A stretch of DNA of 9,715 nt from Alphaproteobacteria bacterium (GTDB lineage: Bacteria > Pseudomonadota > Alphaproteobacteria > Rhizobiales > Xanthobacteraceae). The notes beneath the pieces were generated by a model. The model saw only the letters and a program-made list of their open reading frames with translations. It had not been told where the DNA came from and ran no database searches. Positions 1 to 7,318 of this stretch are shown in pieces. Each line of letters starts with the position of its first letter. The first letter of the stretch is position 1. The stretch covers positions 1 to 9,715 of the forward strand of contig VAZU01000123.1 in NCBI GenBank assembly GCA_005884745.1, written 5' to 3'. The position numbers and the translations under genes are program-made.

Positions 1-648
1 GAACGCGACGTGGTGTTCGTCCCGGTCGGCATCAATTACGACCGGGTGCTCGAAGACGGCAACCTCACGGCTTCCGCGGCCAAGGACGCGGGCACGCCGT
101 ACGTCAAGCTCGGAACCTTGGCGTTGCTGCGCTATGTCGTCCGCGCGCTCGGGCTCGCCGTGACCGGCCGCTGGTACCGCAACGGCTACGCGGCGGTGAG
201 CTTCGGCACGCCGGTGTCGCTGCGAACCTATGCGCGCGCGCGCAACCTCGACTTCCGCAGGCTGACCGAGGAGAAACGCTTCGCCGAGGTGGAGGCGCTC
301 GGCACCATGCTGATGCGGCAGGTCGGCAAGCTCGTGCCGGTGCTGCCGGTGTCGCTCGTCGCCGCCTTGCTGGTGCGGGCGAATGGCCGCGCGTTGGCGG
401 AAACCGAGATCGCGTCCGGGGCACTGGCGCTGGTCGAGCAAGTTCGAGCGCAAGGCGCCCATGTGCACGTGCCGCGCAGCGACATGAGCTACGCCGTGCG
501 CGTCGGTCTGCGCATGCTCGAGTTGCGCCGCATCGTCGAAGCGAGCAACGGAAAGTATTCGGCCAATCCGCGCGAGACGGTGCTGCTGCGCTATTATGCC
601 AACTCCCTTGCGCAGCATTTTGCCTCGCCGCCCTGCGCATCCGGGTAA
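1..648 (+). CDS. plsB: Glycerol-3-phosphate acyltransferase PlsB, C-terminal part (5' end outside window)
   Basis: PlsB transfers an acyl group from acyl-ACP or acyl-CoA to sn-glycerol-3-phosphate, the first step of phospholipid synthesis, at the inner membrane. The frame is open from base 1 and ends at TAA 646-648, leaving about 215 codons of a protein that is usually around 800 residues or more. Right at the edge is the run VFVPVGINYDRVLE, which matches the last conserved acyltransferase block (block IV) of the PlsB/DHAPAT family; the catalytic HxxxxD block lies upstream, outside the window. The rest is the long C-terminal region typical of PlsB, with segments such as YANSLAQHF near the end that are usual for this family. 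There is no sign of a frameshift. It seems to be a stand-alone housekeeping gene, unrelated to the transporter operon downstream; a stem-loop follows 22 bases after the stop. The family call is firm. Confidence 0.9.
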   Translation, partial: ERDVVFVPVGINYDRVLEDGNLTASAAKDAGTPYVKLGTLALLRYVVRALGLAVTGRWYRNGYAAVSFGTPVSLRTYARARNLDFRRLTEEKRFAEVEALGTMLMRQVGKLVPVLPVSLVAALLVRANGRALAETEIASGALALVEQVRAQGAHVHVPRSDMSYAVRVGLRMLELRRIVEASNGKYSANPRETVLLRYYANSLAQHFASPPCASG

Positions 649-669
649 CCTGCGCATCGTGCGACGCCC

Positions 670-688
670 CATGCCGCGGAACGGCGTG
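670..688 (+). terminator. Stem-loop after plsB, possible terminator
   Basis: CATGCCG (670-676) can pair with CGGCGTG (682-688) through seven base pairs, one of them a G-U, around a 5-base loop CGGAA. It lies 22 bases after the plsB stop. No T-run follows, so if it ends transcription it is not a classical intrinsic terminator; Rho-dependent ending or 3'-end protection is equally possible. Confidence 0.3.
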
Positions 689-856
689 CGGCCGCCCAGG
701 CACTGAAGACAAAGTATGGGCACCATGCACAAGCAATCGGCAAAGGGCGGCCAACTTTTGTGGAAACCGGGCCGTCAGTCGCGGCGCGTTTCTTGCTTGC
801 ATCGGGAATCGGGTGTTGGAGTCCTGGGACGCGTCGATCCAACGGGGCTGGCCATC

Positions 857-964
857 ATGTCCGCAAGAATTCTCATTTTGCTCGCACTGCTCGCGCCCAT
901 TGTGATCCTTGGGGCTGGTATCTTGACGAGTCGAAATGGCGCCTGCGAACCCGACGGGCCGTAG
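857..964 (+). CDS. Possible 35-residue single-helix membrane protein
   Basis: An ATG frame of 35 codons ending at TAG 962-964. The product starts MSARILILLALLAPIVIL and is a nearly pure hydrophobic helix (residues about 4-24) preceded by one Arg and followed by a short polar tail with one Cys. This is the shape of a small inner-membrane protein or of a bare signal anchor. The ribosome binding site is weak (GGGG about 10 bases upstream). The same frame is open back to ATG 716, but the added residues look like random translation, so the internal ATG is preferred. I recognise no family. The gene-poor stretch around it makes chance possible, although a 20-residue clean hydrophobic run following a start codon is suggestive. 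Confidence 0.3.
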   Translation: MSARILILLALLAPIVILGAGILTSRNGACEPDGP

Positions 965-1142
965 TCACCCGGTCTGAGCCGGGAGCGCTAAACCGCGTCC
1001 TCTGGCGGGAACTGCGCTCGAGCGGATATCATGGCCGCCGAGGTCGATCGCCGACCCGGCGACGACAGGAATCAATTGCCATGCTGGTGCTCACTCGGTT
1101 CGCTGCAATTCCAGCGGGCTTCCTCGGGGCTCAAGGGCGAAC

Positions 1143-1253
1143 ATGGCGCTCGTGCAGCAAGCGGAGGACGCTGTGCTCGATATCGCTCTGAAGCTCGCCG
1201 TCGAGGTCGCTTGCGCCATCGTCGTCATCTACCTCCTCGTGTGGAAGTCATGA
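1143..1253 (+). CDS. Possible 36-residue small membrane protein
   Basis: ATG at 1143, stop TGA 1251-1253. The product begins MALVQQAEDAVLDIALKLAV and ends in VIYLLVWKS: an amphipathic N-terminal half with acidic residues, then a hydrophobic stretch (about residues 18-34) closed by Trp-Lys-Ser. A purine-rich AAGGG sits 5-9 bases before the ATG and could serve as ribosome binding site. The layout (short amphipathic helix, one membrane helix, Lys at the end) is like known bacterial membrane micro-proteins, but no family is recognised. It is convergent with the aspartate dehydrogenase gene; a stem-loop lies between them. Confidence 0.35.
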   Translation: MALVQQAEDAVLDIALKLAVEVACAIVVIYLLVWKS

Positions 1254-1297
1254 GGACAGCATGAATCGAGTCGGCCTGGGTCATCGCCTCGCGAGGT

Positions 1298-1321
1298 CGC
1301 CCGGGTTGGAACGCCCCGGCG
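1298..1321. terminator. Stem-loop in convergent gap, possible bidirectional terminator
   Basis: CGCCCGGG (1298-1305) pairs with CCCCGGCG (1314-1321) at seven of eight positions, with an 8-base loop. It lies between the stop of the micro-ORF at 1253 and the stop of the minus-strand dehydrogenase at 1343. Two perfect palindromes flank it: CCTCGCGAGG at 1287-1296 and GCGAACGTTCGC at 1323-1334. There is no T-run on either strand, so the role as terminator is inferred from position and structure. Confidence 0.3.
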
Positions 1322-1342
1322 AGCGAACGTTCGCCGCCGCCC

Positions 1343-2152
1343 TCAGCTTCCCACCCGTAGCGTGCTCACCAGGCCGCGCAGGCAGGCGATGGCGCTCAGC
1401 GCCGTGATCTTGCCGGTGCGCGGGTTTTCCGAGGGCACGTTCTCGATCGTCATGGAAAAGCGCGCGCAATCCGCATCGACCTCGATGTGATGGATGTTGC
1501 GAGAAATCCCCGGATCGGCCCAGATCTCCAGGCTCGTGCGGTCGGGACCGATGCCGGCAAGCGCCAGCGCCGCCGAGACGTTGACGTTGGCCGGAAAGCC
1601 CCGCACCCCCTCGCGCGCGCTGCCTTCGAACAGTTTCATCGGCTCGGCGAGGCCGGCGAGCGTGATGCCGCGCGCCTGAAGATACGGCGCGCCGACGAGC
1701 CCCGACGGCGGCTTGCGCGACACGAGCTTGACCGAACCGATGGTGCCTTCGGCCGCGGCGCGCACGGCGTCGAGCCCGATCAGCGCCCCGGTCGGCACCA
1801 GGATGCGGGCGCCCGTCTGTGCGGCGCGGTCGAGCAGCTCCATATGGTCGAGCAGCGCGCCGGCGCTGAGCGCGACCAGCATGCGCCCCGCCTCGATCGC
1901 GGGCGCGGCGATCGAGCAAAACGCCGCCGCCGGCGCGCATTCGACGATCACGTCGCAATGCTCGGGCAACGCCGCGGCCGCGACCATCCGTGTCGCGATC
2001 GCGTTCGCGGCAAGCCGCGCTGCCGCGGCGCTATTGTCGCGTGCCGCGGCGGCGGTAAGCGCAAGCCCGGGAATCCCCGCCTCGAGCCGGCGCGCAATCG
2101 CCATGCCGATCGCGCCCAGTCCCGCAAGCCCGACGCGCAGATTGGGCTTCAT
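1343..2152 (-). CDS. nadX: L-aspartate dehydrogenase (NadX / DUF108 family)
   Basis: Predicted to oxidise L-aspartate with NAD(P)+ to iminoaspartate, which either feeds quinolinate synthesis for NAD or hydrolyses to oxaloacetate and ammonia; cytoplasmic. The 269-residue product is the usual family length. Residues 8-16 form a Gly-rich Rossmann turn (G-LAG-LGAIG). The catalytic-domain marks of the family follow in order: PTGALIGLDAV (120-130), FPANVNVSAALALAGIGPDRT (within 186-206), the HH pair at 221-222 where the family's active-site His is expected, and SENPRTGKITALS (241-253) near the end. The start ATG (2150-2152) has a strong site GGAGG at 2160-2164 with 7-base spacing; the frame continues upstream to 2209 but that part runs into a repeat and is rejected. 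It is transcribed away from the transporter operon. A foldback repeat starts only 14 bases upstream of the ATG, so any promoter lies within or beyond it. Whether it serves NAD synthesis or aspartate catabolism cannot be told; no nadA/nadC neighbour is seen. Confidence 0.87.
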   Translation of the reverse strand: MKPNLRVGLAGLGAIGMAIARRLEAGIPGLALTAAAARDNSAAAARLAANAIATRMVAAAALPEHCDVIVECAPAAAFCSIAAPAIEAGRMLVALSAGALLDHMELLDRAAQTGARILVPTGALIGLDAVRAAAEGTIGSVKLVSRKPPSGLVGAPYLQARGITLAGLAEPMKLFEGSAREGVRGFPANVNVSAALALAGIGPDRTSLEIWADPGISRNIHHIEVDADCARFSMTIENVPSENPRTGKITALSAIACLRGLVSTLRVGS

Positions 2153-2166
2153 GATTTCGCCTCCAG

Positions 2167-2321
2167 CGTCATCCCGGGGCGCGAGCGCCCGGTCGCAATG
2201 GGATCGCATCCGGAGCAGGCCCGCGAGCGAACCCGGGATCTATGCACACGATCAGTGCCATGTTTCTCCATCGCTGGTCATGGGTTCCGGGCTCGCCGCT
2301 CCGCGGCGCCCCGGAATGACG
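2167..2321. repeat. Large GC-rich foldback repeat, Bradyrhizobium-type dispersed element
   Basis: The outer arms CGTCATCCCGGGGCGC (2167-2182) and GCGCCCCGGAATGACG (2306-2321) are complementary at 15 of 16 positions. Inside, a second pair of related segments, GCGAACCCGGGATC (near 2227-2240) and TGGGTTCCGGGCTCGC (2281-2296), also face each other. The right half (about 2279-2321) is of the type 'GGGTTCCGGGCTCGC...GCGCCCCGGAATGACG' that I recognise as a very common intergenic repeat in Bradyrhizobium-like genomes. It fills most of the divergent gap between the dehydrogenase and the transporter operon. Seen: the inverted repeat. Known from memory: its dispersal in related genomes. Confidence 0.75.
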
Positions 2322-2332
2322 CGCCGCGGCTA

Positions 2333-2361
2333 TTGACAGCAAACTTGGCGCCCACTACGCT
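2333..2361 (+). promoter_or_regulatory. Sigma-70-like promoter of the transporter operon
   Basis: TTGACA (2333-2338), a perfect -35 consensus, is followed after 17 bases by TACGCT (2356-2361), which keeps the TA...T positions of the -10 box. Transcription would start near 2368, giving a leader of about 40 bases to the ATG at 2408. The promoter begins 11 bases after the end of the foldback repeat, in the only AT-richer stretch of the gap. No operator could be identified. Confidence 0.5.
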
Positions 2362-2407
2362 TGATGGCAAAATAACCGTTGAATTTCAATTACATAGGGA
2401 GGATCCC

Positions 2408-3727
2408 ATGCAGACACGGCGTTCCGTGCTCAAGCTCGCGACGGCCGGCGTTGCGGCGAGCCCGCTCCTGAGCGTGCCCTCGCTCGTCCGGGCGCAGGAA
2501 AAACCGATCCGGATCGGCGTGCTCTACGATCTGTCCGGCCCGTTCGCGGCGGCCGGGTCGCTGCCGTGCGCGATCGGGGCACAGATCGCCATCGATCTTG
2601 CCAACGAGCACGGCGGCGTGCTCGGCAAATACAAGGTCGAGCCGGTCAAGGCCGATTCCCAGAGCAAGGCCGACGTGGCCATCAATGAGGCAGAGCGCCT
2701 GATCGACCAAGAAAACGTCGACATCATTCTCGGCATCTATTCGAGCGCGCATGCGGTGCCGCTCGCCGCCAAGCTCGAGGCACGGAAGAAGATTCTTTGG
2801 ATTACCACCGCCATCGCCTCCTCGGTGTTCAAGGGCAAGGACCTCCACTACGTGTTCCGGGCGCAGATTCATTCCGATCAATACGGCGAAGCCGGAGCAT
2901 CGTTCCTCGCGGAGCATGCCAAGGCCAAGCTCGGCGTCGATCCCAAGGACCTCAAGGTCGCGGTGATCTACGAGGACGGACCGTACGGCACCGGCGTCGC
3001 CGAGGCGGACGTCGCGCAGTGCAAGGCGCGCGGCATCGATCAGATCGTGCTCAGGGAAGGCTACTCGGCGAGCACACCCGATCTTTCCTCGCTGGTGACC
3101 AAGCTCAGGCGCGCGCGCGCCGACGTCATCCTGCACACCGGCTACAACCCGGACATCACGCTGTTCCTGCGCCAGTCGCGCGAGGCCGGCCTGCGCTTCA
3201 AGATGCTGATCGGCAACGGCGCGGGCTACAGCCAGATCGATAAGCTGCGCGACACCTTCGGGGCCGATATCGACAATTTCTGCAACGTCGATCCGGTGCC
3301 GGCTCAGCTGCTCGATCCCAAGTCGCTGGCGCCCGCCATGGGCGACCTGATCAAGATCATGGTGGATCGCTACAAGGCGCAGACCGGCGCCAAGGAAGTG
3401 CCGCCGCACACCTCGATGGGCTTCAACCAGACCTGGCTGCTGCTGGAAAAAGTGCTGCCGATCGCGATCAGCAAATACGGCGGCACCGATCCGGAAGCGG
3501 TGCGCAAGGCGGCGCTCGACGTCGACATTGCGCCCGGCGGCACCATCCAGGGCTACGGCGTGAAATTCTTCCCGCCCGGCACGCCGATGTCCGGCCAGAA
3601 CGAACGCTCGACGCCCGTCGTCATGCAATACGTCAAGGACGGCACCAAGGTGGTGTGGCCCACTCCCATCCGCACGGCCGACCCCGTGCTGCCGCTGCCG
3701 GCGTCCTCCCCTTACGCGGTGACGTGA
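2408..3727 (+). CDS. Periplasmic substrate-binding protein of a branched-chain-amino-acid-type ABC importer
   Basis: The 439-residue product is a type I periplasmic binding protein (Peripla_BP_6, LivJ/LivK-like) that would capture the substrate and deliver it to the LivHMGF complex encoded next. It has a Tat-type signal peptide: TRRSVLK at residues 3-9, a hydrophobic stretch to about residue 24 and a likely cut after RA at 28-29. The mature start KPIRIGVLYDLSGPFAAAG (32-50) is the classic first strand and ligand loop of the family; further marks are DIILGIYSSAHAVPLA and VAVIYEDGPYGTG. Start ATG 2408 is preceded by AGGGAGG with 5-base spacing. It is longer than the roughly 370-390 residues of E. 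coli LivK, as is usual for rhizobial members. HAAT-family binding proteins take amino acids, amides, urea or aromatic acids, so the ligand cannot be named. First gene of the operon. Confidence 0.92.
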   Translation: MQTRRSVLKLATAGVAASPLLSVPSLVRAQEKPIRIGVLYDLSGPFAAAGSLPCAIGAQIAIDLANEHGGVLGKYKVEPVKADSQSKADVAINEAERLIDQENVDIILGIYSSAHAVPLAAKLEARKKILWITTAIASSVFKGKDLHYVFRAQIHSDQYGEAGASFLAEHAKAKLGVDPKDLKVAVIYEDGPYGTGVAEADVAQCKARGIDQIVLREGYSASTPDLSSLVTKLRRARADVILHTGYNPDITLFLRQSREAGLRFKMLIGNGAGYSQIDKLRDTFGADIDNFCNVDPVPAQLLDPKSLAPAMGDLIKIMVDRYKAQTGAKEVPPHTSMGFNQTWLLLEKVLPIAISKYGGTDPEAVRKAALDVDIAPGGTIQGYGVKFFPPGTPMSGQNERSTPVVMQYVKDGTKVVWPTPIRTADPVLPLPASSPYAVT

Positions 3728-3756
3728 GGCTGACCGGAAACCCAATCGCATTTGCG

Positions 3757-3788
3757 CGCTCGTCCGCTCGCTTGCAGCGGGGCGAGCG
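3757..3788 (+). promoter_or_regulatory. Stable hairpin between binding-protein gene and livG
   Basis: CGCTCGTCCGCT (3757-3768) pairs with AGCGGGGCGAGCG (3776-3788) as two runs of five and six G-C-rich pairs separated by a T-G pair and one bulged G, with a 7-base loop. It lies in the 94-base gap after the binding-protein gene. Hairpins in this place in binding-protein operons commonly protect the upstream message so that binding protein is made in excess over the membrane parts; here that role is inferred. No T-run follows, so full termination is unlikely. Confidence 0.4.
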
Positions 3789-3821
3789 TAGGCAGACGAA
3801 TCGAATCATCGAGGTCCGCCG

Positions 3822-4547
3822 GTGCTGGCCGTCGAATCCCTGACCAAGAGCTTCGATGGATTCCGGGCGGTGAACCGGGTGTCCTTCGAGCTCCGCAAGG
3901 GCGAGATTCTCGGCCTGATCGGCCCCAATGGCTCGGGCAAGAGCACGATCTTCAACCTGATCGCCGGGGCGCTGCGACCGACCTCCGGCTCGATCCGGCT
4001 CGACGGTTCCGAGATCGGCGGCATGAGCGCCGACCAGGTCTGTCATCTCGGCCTCGCGCGCACCTTTCAGATCCCGCGACCGTTCCGCAAGCTCAGCCTG
4101 CTCGGCAATGTGGCGCTGGCGGCGTTCTTCGGGCAACGCCAGAGGGTCACGCGCGGCGAGGCCGAGCGGCAAGCGGCGCGTGCGCTCGAGCTCGCGGGTC
4201 TGCCCAGCGATCCCCGCGCGACCACGGGCGGCCTGGGCGCGGCCGGCCTCAAGAAACTCGAGCTCGCGCGCGCGCTGGCGACGCAGCCGCGCATCCTGCT
4301 TGCCGACGAGAGCCTGGGCGGCCTCGATCACACCGAGATGGATCAGGCGGCCGCCGTGCTCGAGCGCATCCGCGCGGAGCTCGGCATCACCATCATCTGG
4401 GTCGAGCACATCATGGGAGTGCTGATGCGGGTGGTCGACCGGGTCATCGTGCTGGACCACGGCGAGAACATCTTCGAAGGTGCCCCGACAGAGGTCGCGC
4501 AGGATCCGCGGGTGATCGAAGTCTACCTGGGCAAGGGGCACAAGTGA
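3822..4547 (+). CDS. livG: ABC transporter ATP-binding protein, LivG type
   Basis: One of the two ATPases that power the importer; cytoplasmic, bound to the LivH/LivM permeases. The 241-residue product has Walker A GPNGSGKST (34-42), Q-loop Gln83 in the LivG-typical ARTFQIPRPF context, Walker B ILLADE (158-163) with catalytic Glu163, D-loop GGLD (166-169) and H-loop His196. The signature motif is LGAAG (138-142) followed by LKKLELARALA, in place of LSGGQ; I recall similar LxAAGLKKLELARALA forms in rhizobial LivG proteins, so it may be a subfamily trait and not damage. The GTG start at 3822 has GAGG (3811-3814) with 7-base spacing. LivG family membership is also shown by the region EHIMGVLMRVVDRVIVLDHG near the end. 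The gap to livF is 203 bases and contains a large foldback repeat, unusual because livG and livF are normally nearly adjacent. Confidence 0.92.
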   Translation: MLAVESLTKSFDGFRAVNRVSFELRKGEILGLIGPNGSGKSTIFNLIAGALRPTSGSIRLDGSEIGGMSADQVCHLGLARTFQIPRPFRKLSLLGNVALAAFFGQRQRVTRGEAERQAARALELAGLPSDPRATTGGLGAAGLKKLELARALATQPRILLADESLGGLDHTEMDQAAAVLERIRAELGITIIWVEHIMGVLMRVVDRVIVLDHGENIFEGAPTEVAQDPRVIEVYLGKGHK

Positions 4548-4588
4548 GCAGACGGCTTGCACGCAATGCGGCGCGTGGGAGCCACGCT

Positions 4589-4721
4589 CCCACCTCCCCC
4601 TGGAGGGGGGAGGTCGGCGAGCCGCGAAGCGGCGAGCCGGGTAGGGGTGAAGCTGCATCACCCCACCCCGGCAGCTCGCGAAGTGCTCGCTGCCGACCCT
4701 CCCCCTCCAGGGGAGGGTGGG
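4589..4721. repeat. Large foldback repeat between livG and livF
   Basis: The arms starting CCCACCTCCCCCTGGAGGGG (from 4589) and ending CTCCAGGGGAGGGTGGG (to 4721) are inverted copies of each other over about 33 bases with few mismatches. Inside, GGGGTGA (4644-4650) and TCACCCC (4658-4664) form the tip around a 7-base loop. Each arm can also fold on itself (CCTCCCC facing GGGGAGG). I recognise this C-rich/G-rich pair as a dispersed intergenic repeat of Bradyrhizobium-like genomes. In the operon message it would form a very stable structure just before livF. Confidence 0.75.
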
Positions 4722-4750
4722 CGTATGCGGCTCGGGCGTGAGCGCAGGCC

Positions 4751-5455
<705 letters not shown>

Positions 5456-5475
5456 TCGGGGAAGAGGCTGAGGCG

Positions 5476-6312
5476 ATGGATATTTATCTGGTGGAGGCTC
5501 TCCTCAACGGGCTGCTGCTGGGCGGCGTGCTGGCGCTGCTGGCGCTCGGCCTCAACCTGATCTTCGGCGTCATCGACGTGGTGTGGATCGCCTACGCCGA
5601 GCTGGTGATGTGCGGCATGTACGTGGTGTATTGGCTCTTGGCGCTCGCGGCCCTGATCGCCATCCTGAGCGTGGCCGTATTGGGGCTGCTCGTTCACCAG
5701 CTCATCATCGCGCCGATCCTGGGCTCGCCCGCCATCAATCAGCTGCTCGCCACCGGCGGCTTGCTGTTCTTCCTGCAGAGCTTCGCCACGCTGTTGTTCG
5801 GCACCGATTTCCGCAACATCGGCCTGCGCCTGCCGATTCTGGAATTCGCGGACATGAACGTCAGCTTCGCCCGACTGATCGCTTTCGGCGTCGCCGTGCT
5901 GGGTGCCGGCGCGCTCTATGGGTTCCTGTCGAAGAGCTTTCTCGGCACCGCGATCCGCGCCATCGGCCAGGACCGGGAAATCGTCGGACTGATGGGAGTC
6001 GACCAGCGGCGCATCTACCTCGTCACTTCGGCGATCGGCGGGGCGCTGGCCGGGCTTGCCGCCTGCCTGCTGGTGCTGCAATACGACGTGCACCCGTTCA
6101 TCGGCCTCTCGTTCGGCCCGATCACCTTCATGATCTGCGTGCTGGGCGGGCTCGGCAACATGCTGGGCGGCTTCGTCGCCGCGTTCATCATGAGCGAGAT
6201 CATCTCCGTGGGCGGTTTCTATTTCTCGCAGGAGATCGGCGAGGTGCTGGCGTTCGTGGTGTTCATCGCGCTGATCTTCGTGCGGCCGCAGGGGATCTTC
6301 GGCCGATCATGA
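5476..6312 (+). CDS. livH: ABC transporter permease, LivH type
   Basis: One of the two inner-membrane permease subunits forming the substrate channel. The 278-residue product is very hydrophobic, with about eight membrane helices. Family marks are GLLLGGVLALLALGLNLIFGV (12-32), the ATPase-coupling loop FLGTAIRAIGQDREIVGLMGV (155-175), and VLGGLGNMLGGFVAAF (222-237). It departs from the LivH norm at residues 35-45: the usual VNFAHGE/D block after LIFGV reads VVWIAYAEL here, losing the conserved Asn, His and Gly. ATG 5476 has GAAGAGG 8 bases upstream. The stop TGA overlaps the ATG of livM (ATGA at 6309-6312), a sign of coupled translation. Confidence 0.92.
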   Translation: MDIYLVEALLNGLLLGGVLALLALGLNLIFGVIDVVWIAYAELVMCGMYVVYWLLALAALIAILSVAVLGLLVHQLIIAPILGSPAINQLLATGGLLFFLQSFATLLFGTDFRNIGLRLPILEFADMNVSFARLIAFGVAVLGAGALYGFLSKSFLGTAIRAIGQDREIVGLMGVDQRRIYLVTSAIGGALAGLAACLLVLQYDVHPFIGLSFGPITFMICVLGGLGNMLGGFVAAFIMSEIISVGGFYFSQEIGEVLAFVVFIALIFVRPQGIFGRS

Positions 6313-7289
6313 GCACGCGCGCGCCATGGCTCGCCGGACTCGCGGCGCTCGCGGCGCTGCCGTGGCTTTCTCCCTCCGCGTATTTTCTACACATCGTCAT
6401 CCTCATCCTGATCTGGGGGTTCATCTACACCGCCTGGTCGCTGATGGGAAAATTCGGCCTGGTCTCGCTCGGCCACGGGGCGTTTCTGGGCACGGGCGCC
6501 TATACGGCCGGCCTGCTGTGGAACTTCGCCGGGCTCACGCCCTGGCTCGGCATCCCGATCGGGGTGGCGCTGGCGGTGCTGATCGCGGTGGTAATCGGCT
6601 ATCCGTGCTTCCGGCTCAAGGTGGTCGGGCATTATTTCGCGCTGGTGACGCTCGCGCTCGCCGAAGTGGCGCGGCTCTCCATCGTCGCGGCGCGGGACAT
6701 CACCGGCGGATCGCTGGGAATGACGCCGAACGGTGTTCCCACGTCGTCCTGGATCGCAATTCAATTTGCCGACAAGCGTTATTTTTACTTTCTGGCGCTG
6801 GGGCTCTGGCTGTTCGGGCTTTGGGTCTGGCGCCGCGTCGACACCAGCATGGCGAGCGCGGCGCTCGAGGCGATCTCGGAGGACGAGGGCGCCGCGGCGG
6901 CGATCGGCATCCATGTCACCCGCCAGAAGCTCACCGTCACCATCATCAGCGCGGCAATGACGGCGCTCGGCGGCGCGCTGTACGGCCAGTTCGTGATGTA
7001 TCTCAATCCCGACACGCTCGCGGGCGTCGGCGTGTCGTTGCAGATCGTGTTTGCGGCGATCGCCGGCGGCATGTACTCCATGCTCGGCCCGACGGTCGGC
7101 GCCGTGCTCACGATCGTGCTCGGCGAAGCCTTGCGCGTCTGGTTCGGCACCACCTGGATCGGCGCCGCCAATACCATCTACGGCATCCTGCTGGTGATCT
7201 TCATCATCTACATGCCGAGGGGAATCGTCGGGCTGGTCGCCTCGCGCTTGCCCGCGCGACTGCTGCCGGCACGCCGGCCGGCGTTGTGA
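6309..7289 (+). CDS. livM: ABC transporter permease, LivM type
   Basis: Second permease subunit, pairing with the LivH-type protein. The 326-residue product has eight or more predicted helices and the LivM marks: WSLMGKFGLVSLGHGAFLG (43-61), FRLKVVGHYFALVTLALAE (101-119), the coupling loop LEAISEDEGAAAAIGI (186-201), and IAGGMYSMLGPTVGAVL (251-267), then the family ending YMPRGIVGLV (301-310) and a short Arg-rich tail. In contrast to the LivH partner, its SLGHGAF block is intact. The start overlaps the livH stop by four bases. It is followed after 29 bases by the ABM-fold gene, which has its own strong ribosome binding site. Confidence 0.94.
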   Translation: MSTRAPWLAGLAALAALPWLSPSAYFLHIVILILIWGFIYTAWSLMGKFGLVSLGHGAFLGTGAYTAGLLWNFAGLTPWLGIPIGVALAVLIAVVIGYPCFRLKVVGHYFALVTLALAEVARLSIVAARDITGGSLGMTPNGVPTSSWIAIQFADKRYFYFLALGLWLFGLWVWRRVDTSMASAALEAISEDEGAAAAIGIHVTRQKLTVTIISAAMTALGGALYGQFVMYLNPDTLAGVGVSLQIVFAAIAGGMYSMLGPTVGAVLTIVLGEALRVWFGTTWIGAANTIYGILLVIFIIYMPRGIVGLVASRLPARLLPARRPAL

Positions 7290-7318
7290 TGCAATGATTT
7301 TGACGAGGAGCGGAAGCC

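Noticed and set aside
1487..2407. Upstream extension of the binding-protein frame back to 1487
   Set aside because: It is antisense to the aspartate dehydrogenase and runs through the foldback repeat; the ATG at 2408 has a strong ribosome binding site and starts a Tat signal peptide.
2390..3751. Long minus-strand open frame opposite the binding-protein gene
   Set aside because: It is the complement of a clear Peripla_BP_6 gene; the product is His/Asp/Arg-rich shadow sequence with no recognisable domain.
3633..4661. Minus-strand open frame opposite livG
   Set aside because: Shadow of livG; long antisense frames are expected at this GC content, and it crosses into a repeat.
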